The translations under genes and the position numbers were made by a program. DNA of 64,000 nt from Halocalculus aciditolerans (GTDB taxonomy: Archaea; Halobacteriota; Halobacteria; Halobacteriales; Halobacteriaceae): the NCBI RefSeq assembly GCF_014647475.1, contig NZ_BMPG01000001.1:1054001-1118000 (forward strand), given 5' to 3'. The notes under the pieces are model-generated. The model made no database searches, had not been told where the DNA came from, and saw nothing but the letters and a program-made list of their open reading frames with translations. Below, piece after piece: positions 42,170 through 49,363 of this stretch; positions within the stretch are counted from its first letter, which is position 1; each line of letters starts with the position of its first letter.

Positions 42170-42493
42170 ATGGACCTCCAGGTACGAGGGCTCGACGACC
42201 TTGAGGACCGGCTCGGCGACGCCATCGACCGCATCGGTGAACTCCGGGCGGGCACGCACGTCCAGTCGGACGCGTTCTTCGCCCCCGCGTTCATGCGCAA
42301 ACACACCGAATTCGACTCCTTCGACGCGTTCTGCGCGGACAGCCCCTGGGAGGTCGAATCGGCCGCCGACCTCCAAGACGTCCCCCGAGCGCGCCTCAAC
42401 GCGTACGTCGCCGACACCACGGAGTTCGCAGACTGGGAGGCGATGAAGACGCGGGCCGCCCGCGAGGAGATCGTCGACCAGCTGCTCGCCTAG
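42170..42493 (+). CDS. Conserved haloarchaeal protein, unknown
   Basis: The ATG at 42170 (MDLQVRGLDDLEDRLGDAID) gives 107 acidic residues. The N-terminal amphipathic helix is followed by FFAPAFMRKHTEFDSFDAFC and WEVESAADLQDVPRARLNAY. I do not recognise a family; it looks helical and soluble. A TATA-like box (cgtttaccc) lies about 32 bases upstream. Its last four bases overlap the convergent pit gene. Confidence 0.7.
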   Translation: MDLQVRGLDDLEDRLGDAIDRIGELRAGTHVQSDAFFAPAFMRKHTEFDSFDAFCADSPWEVESAADLQDVPRARLNAYVADTTEFADWEAMKTRAAREEIVDQLLA

Positions 42494-43707
42494 CTCGCGC
42501 CGAACACGACGGCGAGCACGCGGTAGAGCGCGAAGCTCAACACGCCCCCGGCCGCCATCGACCCCACCCACGACCCGACCGTCACGCCGATCTTCCGCGG
42601 AGAGACGTTGTCCCCGCCGGACGACCCGGCGGCAAGCCCGCTCCCCACGATGCTCGCGATCATCACCTTGTTGAACGAGATAGGGATGCCGAACACGATG
42701 GCGACCTGCGCGACGAGGAACGCGGGGACGAGCGCGGCGATGGAGCGCCGCGGCCCGAGCGTGGCGTACTCGTTCGATACCGCCTGCACGAGCCGCGGCC
42801 CCCGAATCCACGCGCCGAGCAAGATGCCGACGCCGCCGAGCGCCAGCAGATAGAGCGCGGGGAGCCCGAGGTCGGTCTCGAAGACGGACTCGAGTGGTCC
42901 TGTCGCCAGCCCGACTTGACTCCCGCCGCTCGTGAACACGACGACGAGCCCGAGCGCGACGAGGAACCGATTGATGCCGGCGGCCTCGTCCCGCACGACG
43001 AACGCGCGGGTTGCGAGGAGCGCGCCGACACCCACGAGCGCGCTCACCGCGACCATCCCGAGCGTGTACGACCCGACGACCGCCGTCGGGAGAACGTCGT
43101 ACGTGGTCGCGACGTACCGCGCGAGCGACCCCTGCGCACCCGACGCGGTCGGGATCACCGTCAACTGGATGTTCCCGAGCGCGAATCCGACCAGACCCGC
43201 GAGCGCGGGAACCGCCGCCGTCTCCGCCACGTGGTCGCTACGGAGCGTCCGCGCGAGCAGGTAGGCGAGCACGCCTTCGACGAGTGGGATGGCGAGCCAG
43301 AACCCGAGGATGATCGTGTACTCGTCGACGGCGAACCCGCCGCCGAGCGCCACCCCCGACCCGATCATCGCGCCCGTCACCGTGAACGCCGACGGGATGG
43401 GGTAGCCGCGGGCGTTCCCGATGGTGATGAGGGTGGCGGCAGTGAGCAGGGCGGCCGCGGCGGCGAGCGGCGTGATCGTGACGCCCGTGACGAGATCTTT
43501 CCCGATTGTCTCCGAGATGCTGCCGCCCTGAAGAATCGCGCCGAGCCCCGCGACGACGCCCACGAGGAGCGCCGCGCGGAGAACGGACAGGGCGTTCGCC
43601 CCGACCGCGGGCGCGACCGGCGCGGAGTTACTGTTCGCACCCACCGTGAACGACATGAACAGCGCGGCGACGAGCGCGATACCGAGCACGACGGCGACCG
43701 ACACCAT
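42490..43707 (-). CDS. Inorganic phosphate transporter, Pit family
   Basis: The ATG at 43707 gives 405 residues with about ten hydrophobic segments. The first PHO4 repeat has FMSFTVGANSNSAPVAPAVG, and the second has ISFNKVMIASIVGSGLAAGS with GDNVSPRKIGVTVGSWVG. The family carries phosphate by symport with H+ or Na+. A longer frame to 43800 is not credible. Confidence 0.93.
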   Translation of the reverse strand: MVSVAVVLGIALVAALFMSFTVGANSNSAPVAPAVGANALSVLRAALLVGVVAGLGAILQGGSISETIGKDLVTGVTITPLAAAAALLTAATLITIGNARGYPIPSAFTVTGAMIGSGVALGGGFAVDEYTIILGFWLAIPLVEGVLAYLLARTLRSDHVAETAAVPALAGLVGFALGNIQLTVIPTASGAQGSLARYVATTYDVLPTAVVGSYTLGMVAVSALVGVGALLATRAFVVRDEAAGINRFLVALGLVVVFTSGGSQVGLATGPLESVFETDLGLPALYLLALGGVGILLGAWIRGPRLVQAVSNEYATLGPRRSIAALVPAFLVAQVAIVFGIPISFNKVMIASIVGSGLAAGSSGGDNVSPRKIGVTVGSWVGSMAAGGVLSFALYRVLAVVFGAS

Positions 43708-43853
43708 TAGGCCATCACGCCCCCGTCGCGAACGCTCCACCTGGCGACGAACACCCCGTTCACACCCGGAGGGGTAACCGAGACGCCCGCATGAAACCAT
43801 CGGCCCCGGCCCGACTCACCGCGGAAGCCGTGTTCCCTGCCGCCTCCCCCGTC

Positions 43854-43861
43854 GTTTACAC
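43854..43861 (+). promoter_or_regulatory. TATA-like box for the second aldo/keto reductase
   Basis: The sequence gtttacac lies 29-36 bases before the ATG at 43890. Confidence 0.45.
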
Positions 43862-43889
43862 GACTCCCGCGAGTAACACCGAACCGACA

Positions 43890-44744
43890 ATGCCCGACCT
43901 CACGAACGCCTCGGACACCTTCGACATCGGCGGCGACCGCACCGTCCACCGCCTCGGCTTCGGCGCGATGCGCATCACCGGCGACGACATCATCGGCCGC
44001 CCCGACGACGAAACCGAAGCGAGGGACGTCGTCCGGCGCGCCGACGACCTCGGCGTCGACTTCATCGACACCGCCGACTCCTACGGCCCCGGCGTCAGTG
44101 AGCGACTCCTCGGCGACGCGCTCGACGCCACCCGCGACGACCTCGTCGTCGCCACGAAAGCCGGCCTCCTCCGGAACGAGTCCGGCGACTGGCTCCCGCA
44201 CGGCGACCCCGACTACATCCGCAATCAGGTGCTCGCGAGCCGCGACCGCCTCGGCGTCGAGACCATCGACCTCTACCAGTTCCACCGCCCCGACCCGGAC
44301 ACCGACTTCGAGGACTCCGTTCACGCCTTCGCCGAACTGAAAGACGAAGGCCTCGTCGAGCACGTCGGCCTCTCTAACGTCTCCGTCGACCAGCTCGAAG
44401 AAGCACGGGAGATCGTCGACGTCGCGACGGTACAGAACGAGTACAGCATCGGGAACCGCGAACACCAGGACGTCCTCGACGCCTGCGAGGACTACGGCAT
44501 CGGCTTCATCCCCTACGCGCCCGTCGGCTGGGGCGCGGGCTTCGACGGCGACACCGGCGACGCTCTCGAAGAAGTCGCCGACGCACACGACGCCAGCGTC
44601 TACCAAGTCGCGCTCGCCTGGCTCCTCGACACTTCCCCCGTTACCCTCCCCATCCCCGGCACCTCCAGCGTCGACCACCTCGAACAGAACGTCGCCGCCA
44701 GCCAGCTCGAACTCACCGACGACGACCGCGCGAAACTCGACTAA
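43890..44744 (+). CDS. Aldo/keto reductase (second copy)
   Basis: The ATG at 43890 (MPDLTNASDTFDIGGDRTVH) gives 284 residues; upstream in-frame codons cover the promoter. It has RLGFGAMRITGDDII, VDFIDTADSYGPGVSERLLG with Asp and Tyr, LVVATKAGLL with Lys, and the His of QFHRPDPD. PIPGTSSVDHLEQN is the cofactor region. It belongs to the potassium-channel-beta/AKR side of the family, unlike the AKR at 5973. The substrate is unknown. Confidence 0.93.
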   Translation: MPDLTNASDTFDIGGDRTVHRLGFGAMRITGDDIIGRPDDETEARDVVRRADDLGVDFIDTADSYGPGVSERLLGDALDATRDDLVVATKAGLLRNESGDWLPHGDPDYIRNQVLASRDRLGVETIDLYQFHRPDPDTDFEDSVHAFAELKDEGLVEHVGLSNVSVDQLEEAREIVDVATVQNEYSIGNREHQDVLDACEDYGIGFIPYAPVGWGAGFDGDTGDALEEVADAHDASVYQVALAWLLDTSPVTLPIPGTSSVDHLEQNVAASQLELTDDDRAKLD

Positions 44745-44846
44745 CGCACCCTCCCAGTTCTCACACCTCCCCGGTTCTCACGTCCTTTCCTCTTTCGTCA
44801 CGCCTCCGCCACGAGACTTATGCGTGTGTGATGGCCACGTGTCAGT

Positions 44847-45563
44847 ATGCCGTCCAGACGGGCGTTCCTCGCGGCGACGGCCACGAGCGCGAGCGTGCTC
44901 GCCGGCTGCAGTAGTGGGCCGACCGCTGACGGAACGATCGCCGAAACTGCCGCTCCGGCGACCGGCACGAACCGAACGACGGCGACGCAGACGACGACCG
45001 CCGAGCCAGTTCCGGCGTCCGCGGGTTCGTTCGACGCGACGCTCGTCCGGGACACGACCGACAGCCACCCGCCGCGCGTCGAGGCGACGCTCACGAACGA
45101 GAGTGACGCGGCGTTCACGCTCTCGGGCGGCTACGCGCCGCCGTTCTCCGCATCTGCAGCCCGCGAGCGAGCGGGTGACGCCGCGCTCGCGCTCTACCCC
45201 ATCGACGAGGACGCCCGCCAGTACGTCCAGCGCGTCGGCGCGAACAGCAGCGCACCGCCGTCAAATCGCACGAACGGCTGCTGGCGGCTCGACGGAAGCT
45301 ACGCCGTCGCGGGAATCGCCCGCATGCTCACCCTCTCCCCCGGCGAGTCCGCGAGCGTCACCTACGACGTCTACACGTCCGGCGACGGCGCGTGCTTCCC
45401 GGACGGCGACTACCTCGCCGAGCACGCCGCCCGCGTCAGCCGCGGCACGCACTACGACGACGCAACCTCGACCGCCTGGCTCTACGGCTTCACACTCCAC
45501 GTCCGCGACAACACCATCGCCTCACTCAACGTCGAGAAAATCACCAGAGCCGGCGGCGCGTAG
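44847..45563 (+). CDS. Secreted lipoprotein
   Basis: The 238-residue protein starts MPSRRAFLAATATSASVLAG, a Tat-like RR signal with a lipobox ending in Cys21. A Thr-rich linker precedes the beta-rich part: RVEATLTNESDAAFTLSGGY, APPFSASAARER, GCWRLDGSYAVAG, LSPGESASVTYDVYTSGDGA and CFPDGDYLAEHA ending WLYGFTLHVRD. It is a longer relative of the protein at 22342-22899. It is probably anchored on the cell surface; the function is unknown. A TATA-like acttatg lies near 44,815. Confidence 0.8.
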   Translation: MPSRRAFLAATATSASVLAGCSSGPTADGTIAETAAPATGTNRTTATQTTTAEPVPASAGSFDATLVRDTTDSHPPRVEATLTNESDAAFTLSGGYAPPFSASAARERAGDAALALYPIDEDARQYVQRVGANSSAPPSNRTNGCWRLDGSYAVAGIARMLTLSPGESASVTYDVYTSGDGACFPDGDYLAEHAARVSRGTHYDDATSTAWLYGFTLHVRDNTIASLNVEKITRAGGA

Positions 45564-45579
45564 CTTGAGGAGACAGAGA

Positions 45580-45754
45580 CGAGCTCTGCGTTCGTGACCC
45601 GAGCGGCTCGAAGAGCCCGGGAGGGTCGCGATTCACCGAGCGCGACGAAGGAGCGCTCGGGCCGACGAACCCCCGAAGGGGGTGAGGAGGCTTTTGGTCC
45701 AGATTTTTATCGAGCAGTCGGCGAAGCCGACTGCTCGCAATAAAAAGGTGGGTT
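45580..45754 (-). ncRNA. Four-hairpin structured element, copy B (3' of idsA)
   Basis: On the minus strand this starts directly after the idsA stop: aacccacctttttattgcga, hairpin 1 (cgagcagtcggc, gccgactgctcg), then cgataaaaatctgg and aaaagcctcctc. Hairpin 2 is accccttcggggt-like, hairpin 3 ccgagcgctcc...gcgctcgg and hairpin 4 outer gaccc/gggtc with inner ggctc/gagcc. Flanks match copy A at 21541; stems differ but still pair. Function is unknown. Confidence 0.65.
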
Positions 45755-46852
45755 CTAGTACCCGCGGTGGATGAGGTAGTCGGCGATGTCGCGGAGGGTC
45801 TGCCGGGCCTCGTTGTCGGGGAGGACGTCGAGTTCGGCTTTGCCTTCTTCGACGAGTTCTTCGGCGAGGTCTTCGGCGTACTGGATGCTGCCGGCGTCTT
45901 CGAGGACGCCGACGGCTTCGTCGATTTCGGCTTCGGTGACCTCTTCGGGAGTGTCGGCGTCGAGGAGGCTGTCGACGTCGACGCCCTGGTCGCGCGCGTG
46001 CAGCGTGATGACGGTGCGCTTTCCTTCGACGAGGTCGCTGCCGCGCTGTTTACCGAGCTGTTCGGAGGGAACGGTGAGGTCGAGGACGTCGTCCTGAATC
46101 TGGAAGGCTTTCCCGACGGTGCGGCCGTAGCGCGCGAGCGCGTCGACCGTGTCGTCGTCCGCGCCGAGGAGCATCCCGGGGACGGCGGACGCCGCGCTGT
46201 AGAGGACGGCGGTCTTGAGTTCGACCATCCCGAGGTACTCTGAGAGGTCGACGTTCCCGCGTTCCTCGAAGCCGACGTCGTACGCCTGGCCTTCGCAGAT
46301 CTTCGTGCAGGTGGTGGCGAGCGTTTCGAGCGCCTGGAGTTCGCGCTCCGACGCTGCCTGCGTGCGCAGCATAATCTCGAACGCTTTCGAGTAGAGTGTG
46401 TCGCCCGCGAGAATCGCGGTCTCCGTGTCGTACTCGCGGTGGACGGCGGGGACGCCGCGCCGGAGGTCGTCGTCGTCCATGATGTCGTCGTGGATGAGCG
46501 TGAACGACTGGATGACCTCGATGGAGACGGCGGACGCCATCACGTCGACCTCGCCGGCGTCGTCGCTTCCAGCGGCTGTCGCATCGCCGGACCCGTCGCT
46601 TCCGGACCTATCTAGCGCGGGGAACGCCGCGTAGTCCGTGCTGAGCGGTTCGACGTCGGCGAGCGCTTCGGCGACGAGGAGCGTGACCGTCGGCCGGAGG
46701 CGTTTCCCGCCGGCTTCGAGGAGGTAGCGGGAGGCCTCGTAGAGCCGCTTCGGCTCCGCCATCGGGAGGTGTTCGTCGATGGCGTCGTTCACCAGTTCGC
46801 GACGCTCCCCGATGGCGTCGAGCACCGCTTCCTCGCGGGACTCCTGGGACAT
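45755..46852 (-). CDS. idsA: Geranylgeranyl/farnesyl diphosphate synthase
   Basis: The 365-residue trans-prenyltransferase has the first Asp-rich motif LIHDDIMDDDDLRRG and the second KAFQIQDDVLDLT. GKRLRPTVTLLVAEAL is at the start. A long Gly/Ser/Asp insert (RSGSDGSGDATAAGSDDAGE, about 80-105) is unusual and may be a loop. It makes isoprenoid chains for archaeal lipids. The ATG follows the RNase J stop directly. Confidence 0.94.
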   Translation of the reverse strand: MSQESREEAVLDAIGERRELVNDAIDEHLPMAEPKRLYEASRYLLEAGGKRLRPTVTLLVAEALADVEPLSTDYAAFPALDRSGSDGSGDATAAGSDDAGEVDVMASAVSIEVIQSFTLIHDDIMDDDDLRRGVPAVHREYDTETAILAGDTLYSKAFEIMLRTQAASERELQALETLATTCTKICEGQAYDVGFEERGNVDLSEYLGMVELKTAVLYSAASAVPGMLLGADDDTVDALARYGRTVGKAFQIQDDVLDLTVPSEQLGKQRGSDLVEGKRTVITLHARDQGVDVDSLLDADTPEEVTEAEIDEAVGVLEDAGSIQYAEDLAEELVEEGKAELDVLPDNEARQTLRDIADYLIHRGY

Positions 46853-48199
46853 CTATTCGGTGAGCTGGATGGTCTGCCCGTTCCGGGCGACGTGGAGGTC
46901 ACGCCCCATCTTGTACCCCTGGCTCTCGGCGAGCGGGACGTACTTCCCGACGTTCTCGAGGTTCTGGTGGGCGGGGATGACGTGTTGCGGCTGGAGCTCC
47001 TGGAGCATCTGGTAGTGGCCTTCCTGACTGAGGTGGCCGGAGACGTGGACGTCGTCGTAGATGCGTGCGCCCTGCATGCGGAGGAGCTGCTCGGACTGGT
47101 AGCGCTGGCCCTCGTTCGTCGGCTCGGGGATGACGCGCGCGGAGAAGATGACCTTGTCGCCGTCGTCGAAGTCGAACGGCGTCTCGCCGCGTCCCATCCG
47201 AGTGAGCATCGCGCGCGGCTCGCCCTGGTGGCCGGTGACGATGGGGAGGAAGTTCCCCTTCCCCTCGTTCATGATGCGTTTGAACGCGCGGTCGACGCTC
47301 TTGCGGTGGCCGAACATCCCGAGGTTGTCCGGGAAGTTCACGCGGCCCATGCGCTCAGCCGTACCGGAGTAGCGCTCCATGGAGCGCCCGAGGAGGATGG
47401 GCTGTCGGCCGATATCCTTCGCGAACTCGACGAGCGAGGTGACGCGGGAGACGTGGCTGGAGAACGTCGTCGCGACGATTCCGCCCGAGTAGTCCTCGAG
47501 GCTGTACATGACGTCCTTGAGGTGATTGCGGGCGTGGGACTCGCTCGGCGTGCGGCCCTTCCGGCCGGCGTTCGTGGTGTCCTCGATGTAGGCGAGAACG
47601 CCCTCGCCCTCGTTCGCGATCTCGCGGAACCGCTGCATGTCGAACGGCTCCTCGATGACGGGATTGTGGTCGATGCGCTTGTCGAGCCCGTAGACGACCG
47701 AGCCCTCCGGCGTGTGGAGGACGGGGTTGCTCGCGTCGATGATGGAGTGCGTGACGTGCACGAGTTCGAGCTCGCACTCGTCGCCGATCGCCATCCGCTC
47801 GTCGGGGTCCATCTTGACGAGCTCGTTGTCGACGCCGAACTTCTGCTCGCCTTCGAGCTGGCCTTTCACGAGCTCGATAGTGAACGGACGCGCGACGATG
47901 GGCGCGTCGTAGCGGTGGGCGAGTTTGCTGATTGCGCCGATGTGGTCGAGGTGGCCGTGCGTCGGCACGATGGCCTTCACGTCGCCCTCGAGGTCGGACA
48001 TGACGCGGTCGTCCGGAATTGCGCCCATGTCGATCAGGTCGAGGCTGTGCATGCGCTCGGTTTCGACGTTGTCGTGGATGAGAACCTTCGACAGGTTCAG
48101 CCCCATGTCGAAGATGACGATGTCGTCTCCTGCGCGGACTGCCGTACAGTTACGGCCGACTTCTTCGTAGCCGCCGATTGTCGCGATTTCGATTTCCAT
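46853..48199 (-). CDS. rnj: RNase J-type ribonuclease (aRNase J)
   Basis: The 448-residue metallo-beta-lactamase/beta-CASP protein has HxHxDH as [24 protein letters not shown], and the CASP end [20 protein letters not shown]. The family is a 5'-3' exonuclease in RNA decay. In haloarchaea the gene normally lies next to idsA and the isopentenyl phosphate kinase gene. Here the upstream side is occupied by the provirus from 48,415. Confidence 0.94.
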   Translation of the reverse strand: MEIEIATIGGYEEVGRNCTAVRAGDDIVIFDMGLNLSKVLIHDNVETERMHSLDLIDMGAIPDDRVMSDLEGDVKAIVPTHGHLDHIGAISKLAHRYDAPIVARPFTIELVKGQLEGEQKFGVDNELVKMDPDERMAIGDECELELVHVTHSIIDASNPVLHTPEGSVVYGLDKRIDHNPVIEEPFDMQRFREIANEGEGVLAYIEDTTNAGRKGRTPSESHARNHLKDVMYSLEDYSGGIVATTFSSHVSRVTSLVEFAKDIGRQPILLGRSMERYSGTAERMGRVNFPDNLGMFGHRKSVDRAFKRIMNEGKGNFLPIVTGHQGEPRAMLTRMGRGETPFDFDDGDKVIFSARVIPEPTNEGQRYQSEQLLRMQGARIYDDVHVSGHLSQEGHYQMLQELQPQHVIPAHQNLENVGKYVPLAESQGYKMGRDLHVARNGQTIQLTE

Positions 48200-48414
48200 A
48201 GTTGTATCACTGAAAGCCGCGTTTCGCGGAACCGTTCAGTACTGAAACTCCCGGCCGCTCGTCGTCGAGGACCGCGGCGTCTTGCAGCCGTCGGCCCCCG
48301 GCCGCGTCAACACGGCCGGAACTCCCGTTACCGGTCGTAGGGCGTCACCGGTTAAAAACGCCCGGGATTCTCGCTCCGAGCCGGAACATCCATCGCGTCT
48401 CAGGAGGGGGTCGC
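48200..48414. other. Host-provirus border region
   Basis: No gene is seen. On the minus strand a TATA-like cgtttttaac at 48351-48360 could start the rnj mRNA with a leader of about 125 bases, which contains the hairpin ccgcgaaacgcgg. A SD-like caggaggggg at 48,402-48,410 precedes the first provirus gene. No clear attachment site is visible. Confidence 0.4.
48351..48360 (-). promoter_or_regulatory. TATA-like box for rnj-idsA
   Basis: On the minus strand this reads cgtttttaac, about 155 bases before the rnj ATG. Confidence 0.4.
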
Positions 48415-48585
48415 GTGAAGCGCGCCCCCGTCGTGTGTCTGTCCATCGCGGCCCTGGGACTTATCGTCTCTGCTGCGGCCGCGGCGACAGCACCCGGCCC
48501 GGTCTGGCTCGCCGTCGACGTCATCGCCGTCGTCGCTAACTCGCTCGCCATCGCCCTCATCGCTCTCGCGGAGGGATGGCTGTGA
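48415..48585 (+). CDS. Short provirus membrane protein
   Basis: A GTG start with a strong SD (aggaggggg) 4 bases upstream gives 56 residues: two hydrophobic segments (about 5-25 and 30-55) linked by TAPGP, ending EGWL. Its size and two-helix form would suit a small holin-like or membrane-associated protein, but the position at the element border makes that only a guess. The stop overlaps the next GTG (GTGA). Confidence 0.55.
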   Translation: MKRAPVVCLSIAALGLIVSAAAAATAPGPVWLAVDVIAVVANSLAIALIALAEGWL

Positions 48586-48731
48586 GCAGTTCGCTCGTTC
48601 CCTCCGGACCCTTCTGCGGGTGTGGAGGCTGCACCGACTCCGCTGACGTCGTCATCGACCACCCCGACCACGGGGAGCGCGTCGTCTGCGAGCAACACAT
48701 CCGCGGCTACCCGGTGATCCGCCATGTCTAA
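48582..48731 (+). CDS. Small Cys-rich provirus protein
   Basis: The GTG start overlaps the previous stop. The 49-residue protein has CGCGGC (Cys at 12, 14 and 17) and a Cys-x3-His (CEQH) later, a possible zinc site. The function is unknown. The next gene starts 8 bases before its end. Confidence 0.6.
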   Translation: MSSSLVPSGPFCGCGGCTDSADVVIDHPDHGERVVCEQHIRGYPVIRHV

Positions 48732-48882
48732 CGACATCCCAGCAACAACCACCACGAGTGACAGCTCGACGTACGTCTTACAGAACAACCCCTCTCTAGG
48801 AGGAAGATATCTTGATATCGGGAAGATATCTCGATATCTCGGAGAGGGATGGTGCGGTTTCGGAGGTGGTCGCGATGTCTGA
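48724..48882 (+). CDS. Small provirus protein, unknown
   Basis: The ATG overlaps the previous stop by 8 bases (ATGTCTAA) and the stop overlaps the next ATG by 8 bases. This continuity supports a real gene. The 52-residue product (MSNDIPATTTTSDSS...) is Ser/Thr-rich at the start and Gly-rich at the end. An 18-bp direct repeat lies inside (48802-48838), so the segment may be a DNA site as well as code. Confidence 0.5.
   Translation: MSNDIPATTTTSDSSTYVLQNNPSLGGRYLDIGKISRYLGEGWCGFGGGRDV
48802..48838. repeat. AT-rich 18-bp direct repeat with palindromes
   Basis: ggaagatatcttgatatc (48802-48819) and ggaagatatctcgatatc (48821-48838) differ at one base and lie 19 bases apart, about two helical turns. 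Each contains two gatatc palindromes. This is the most AT-rich patch nearby, just before the coiled-coil and MCM genes. Confidence 0.8.
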
Positions 48883-49363
48883 CGGGTCCGACCTCTTCGT
48901 CCGCGACCTCGACGAGACGCTCTATAGCTTCCTCGACGCTGACAATCGGACGAAGAAGGAAGCCGTCGAGACCGCACTCACTCGTGAGTACGGTGGTGAG
49001 CGGAAGCAGGCCATCGACGTCCGCATCGAGCAGAAGGACCGCCGTATCGACCTCCTCCAGCAGGAGATATCGGAGCTCCAGGCCGAACTCGACCGCGAGA
49101 AGAACGAGCGGGAAGCCCTGGTCGACCGGCGGCAAGAACTCGACAACGAGCGCACGTACGAGGACGACCTCCGCGCGCTCTTCGAGGAGTTCGCCGAGTC
49201 ACGTGCCGTGCTCCCGCGGTTCCGGTCGGACGCTCGCGACATCGCCGAGGAACACGGGGAAACGCTCGCCACAATCGAGCAGGACCTCCGCCATCTCGCC
49301 GACGAGGAGGACGTCGAGATCGACGCCGACCGCTGGACGGACGACTACGGGGAGGGTCTCTGA
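48875..49363 (+). CDS. Coiled-coil provirus protein upstream of MCM
   Basis: The ATG at 48875 overlaps the previous stop by 8 bases and gives 162 residues. The N-terminal part (LFVRDLDETLYSFLDADNRT) resembles a short ribbon-helix-helix or similar domain, KKEAVETALTREYGG. It is followed by a coiled coil (about 45-105, RRIDLLQQEISELQAELDRE). The C-terminal part is acidic. It could be a DNA-binding or replication-associated protein. Its stop overlaps the MCM ATG. Confidence 0.7.
   Translation: MSDGSDLFVRDLDETLYSFLDADNRTKKEAVETALTREYGGERKQAIDVRIEQKDRRIDLLQQEISELQAELDREKNEREALVDRRQELDNERTYEDDLRALFEEFAESRAVLPRFRSDARDIAEEHGETLATIEQDLRHLADEEDVEIDADRWTDDYGEGL

Noticed and set aside
48200-48414. tRNA or attachment-site core at the left provirus border
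   Set aside because: Stretches resembling an anticodon arm do not give acceptor or T-arm pairing, and no repeat can be tested without the right border.
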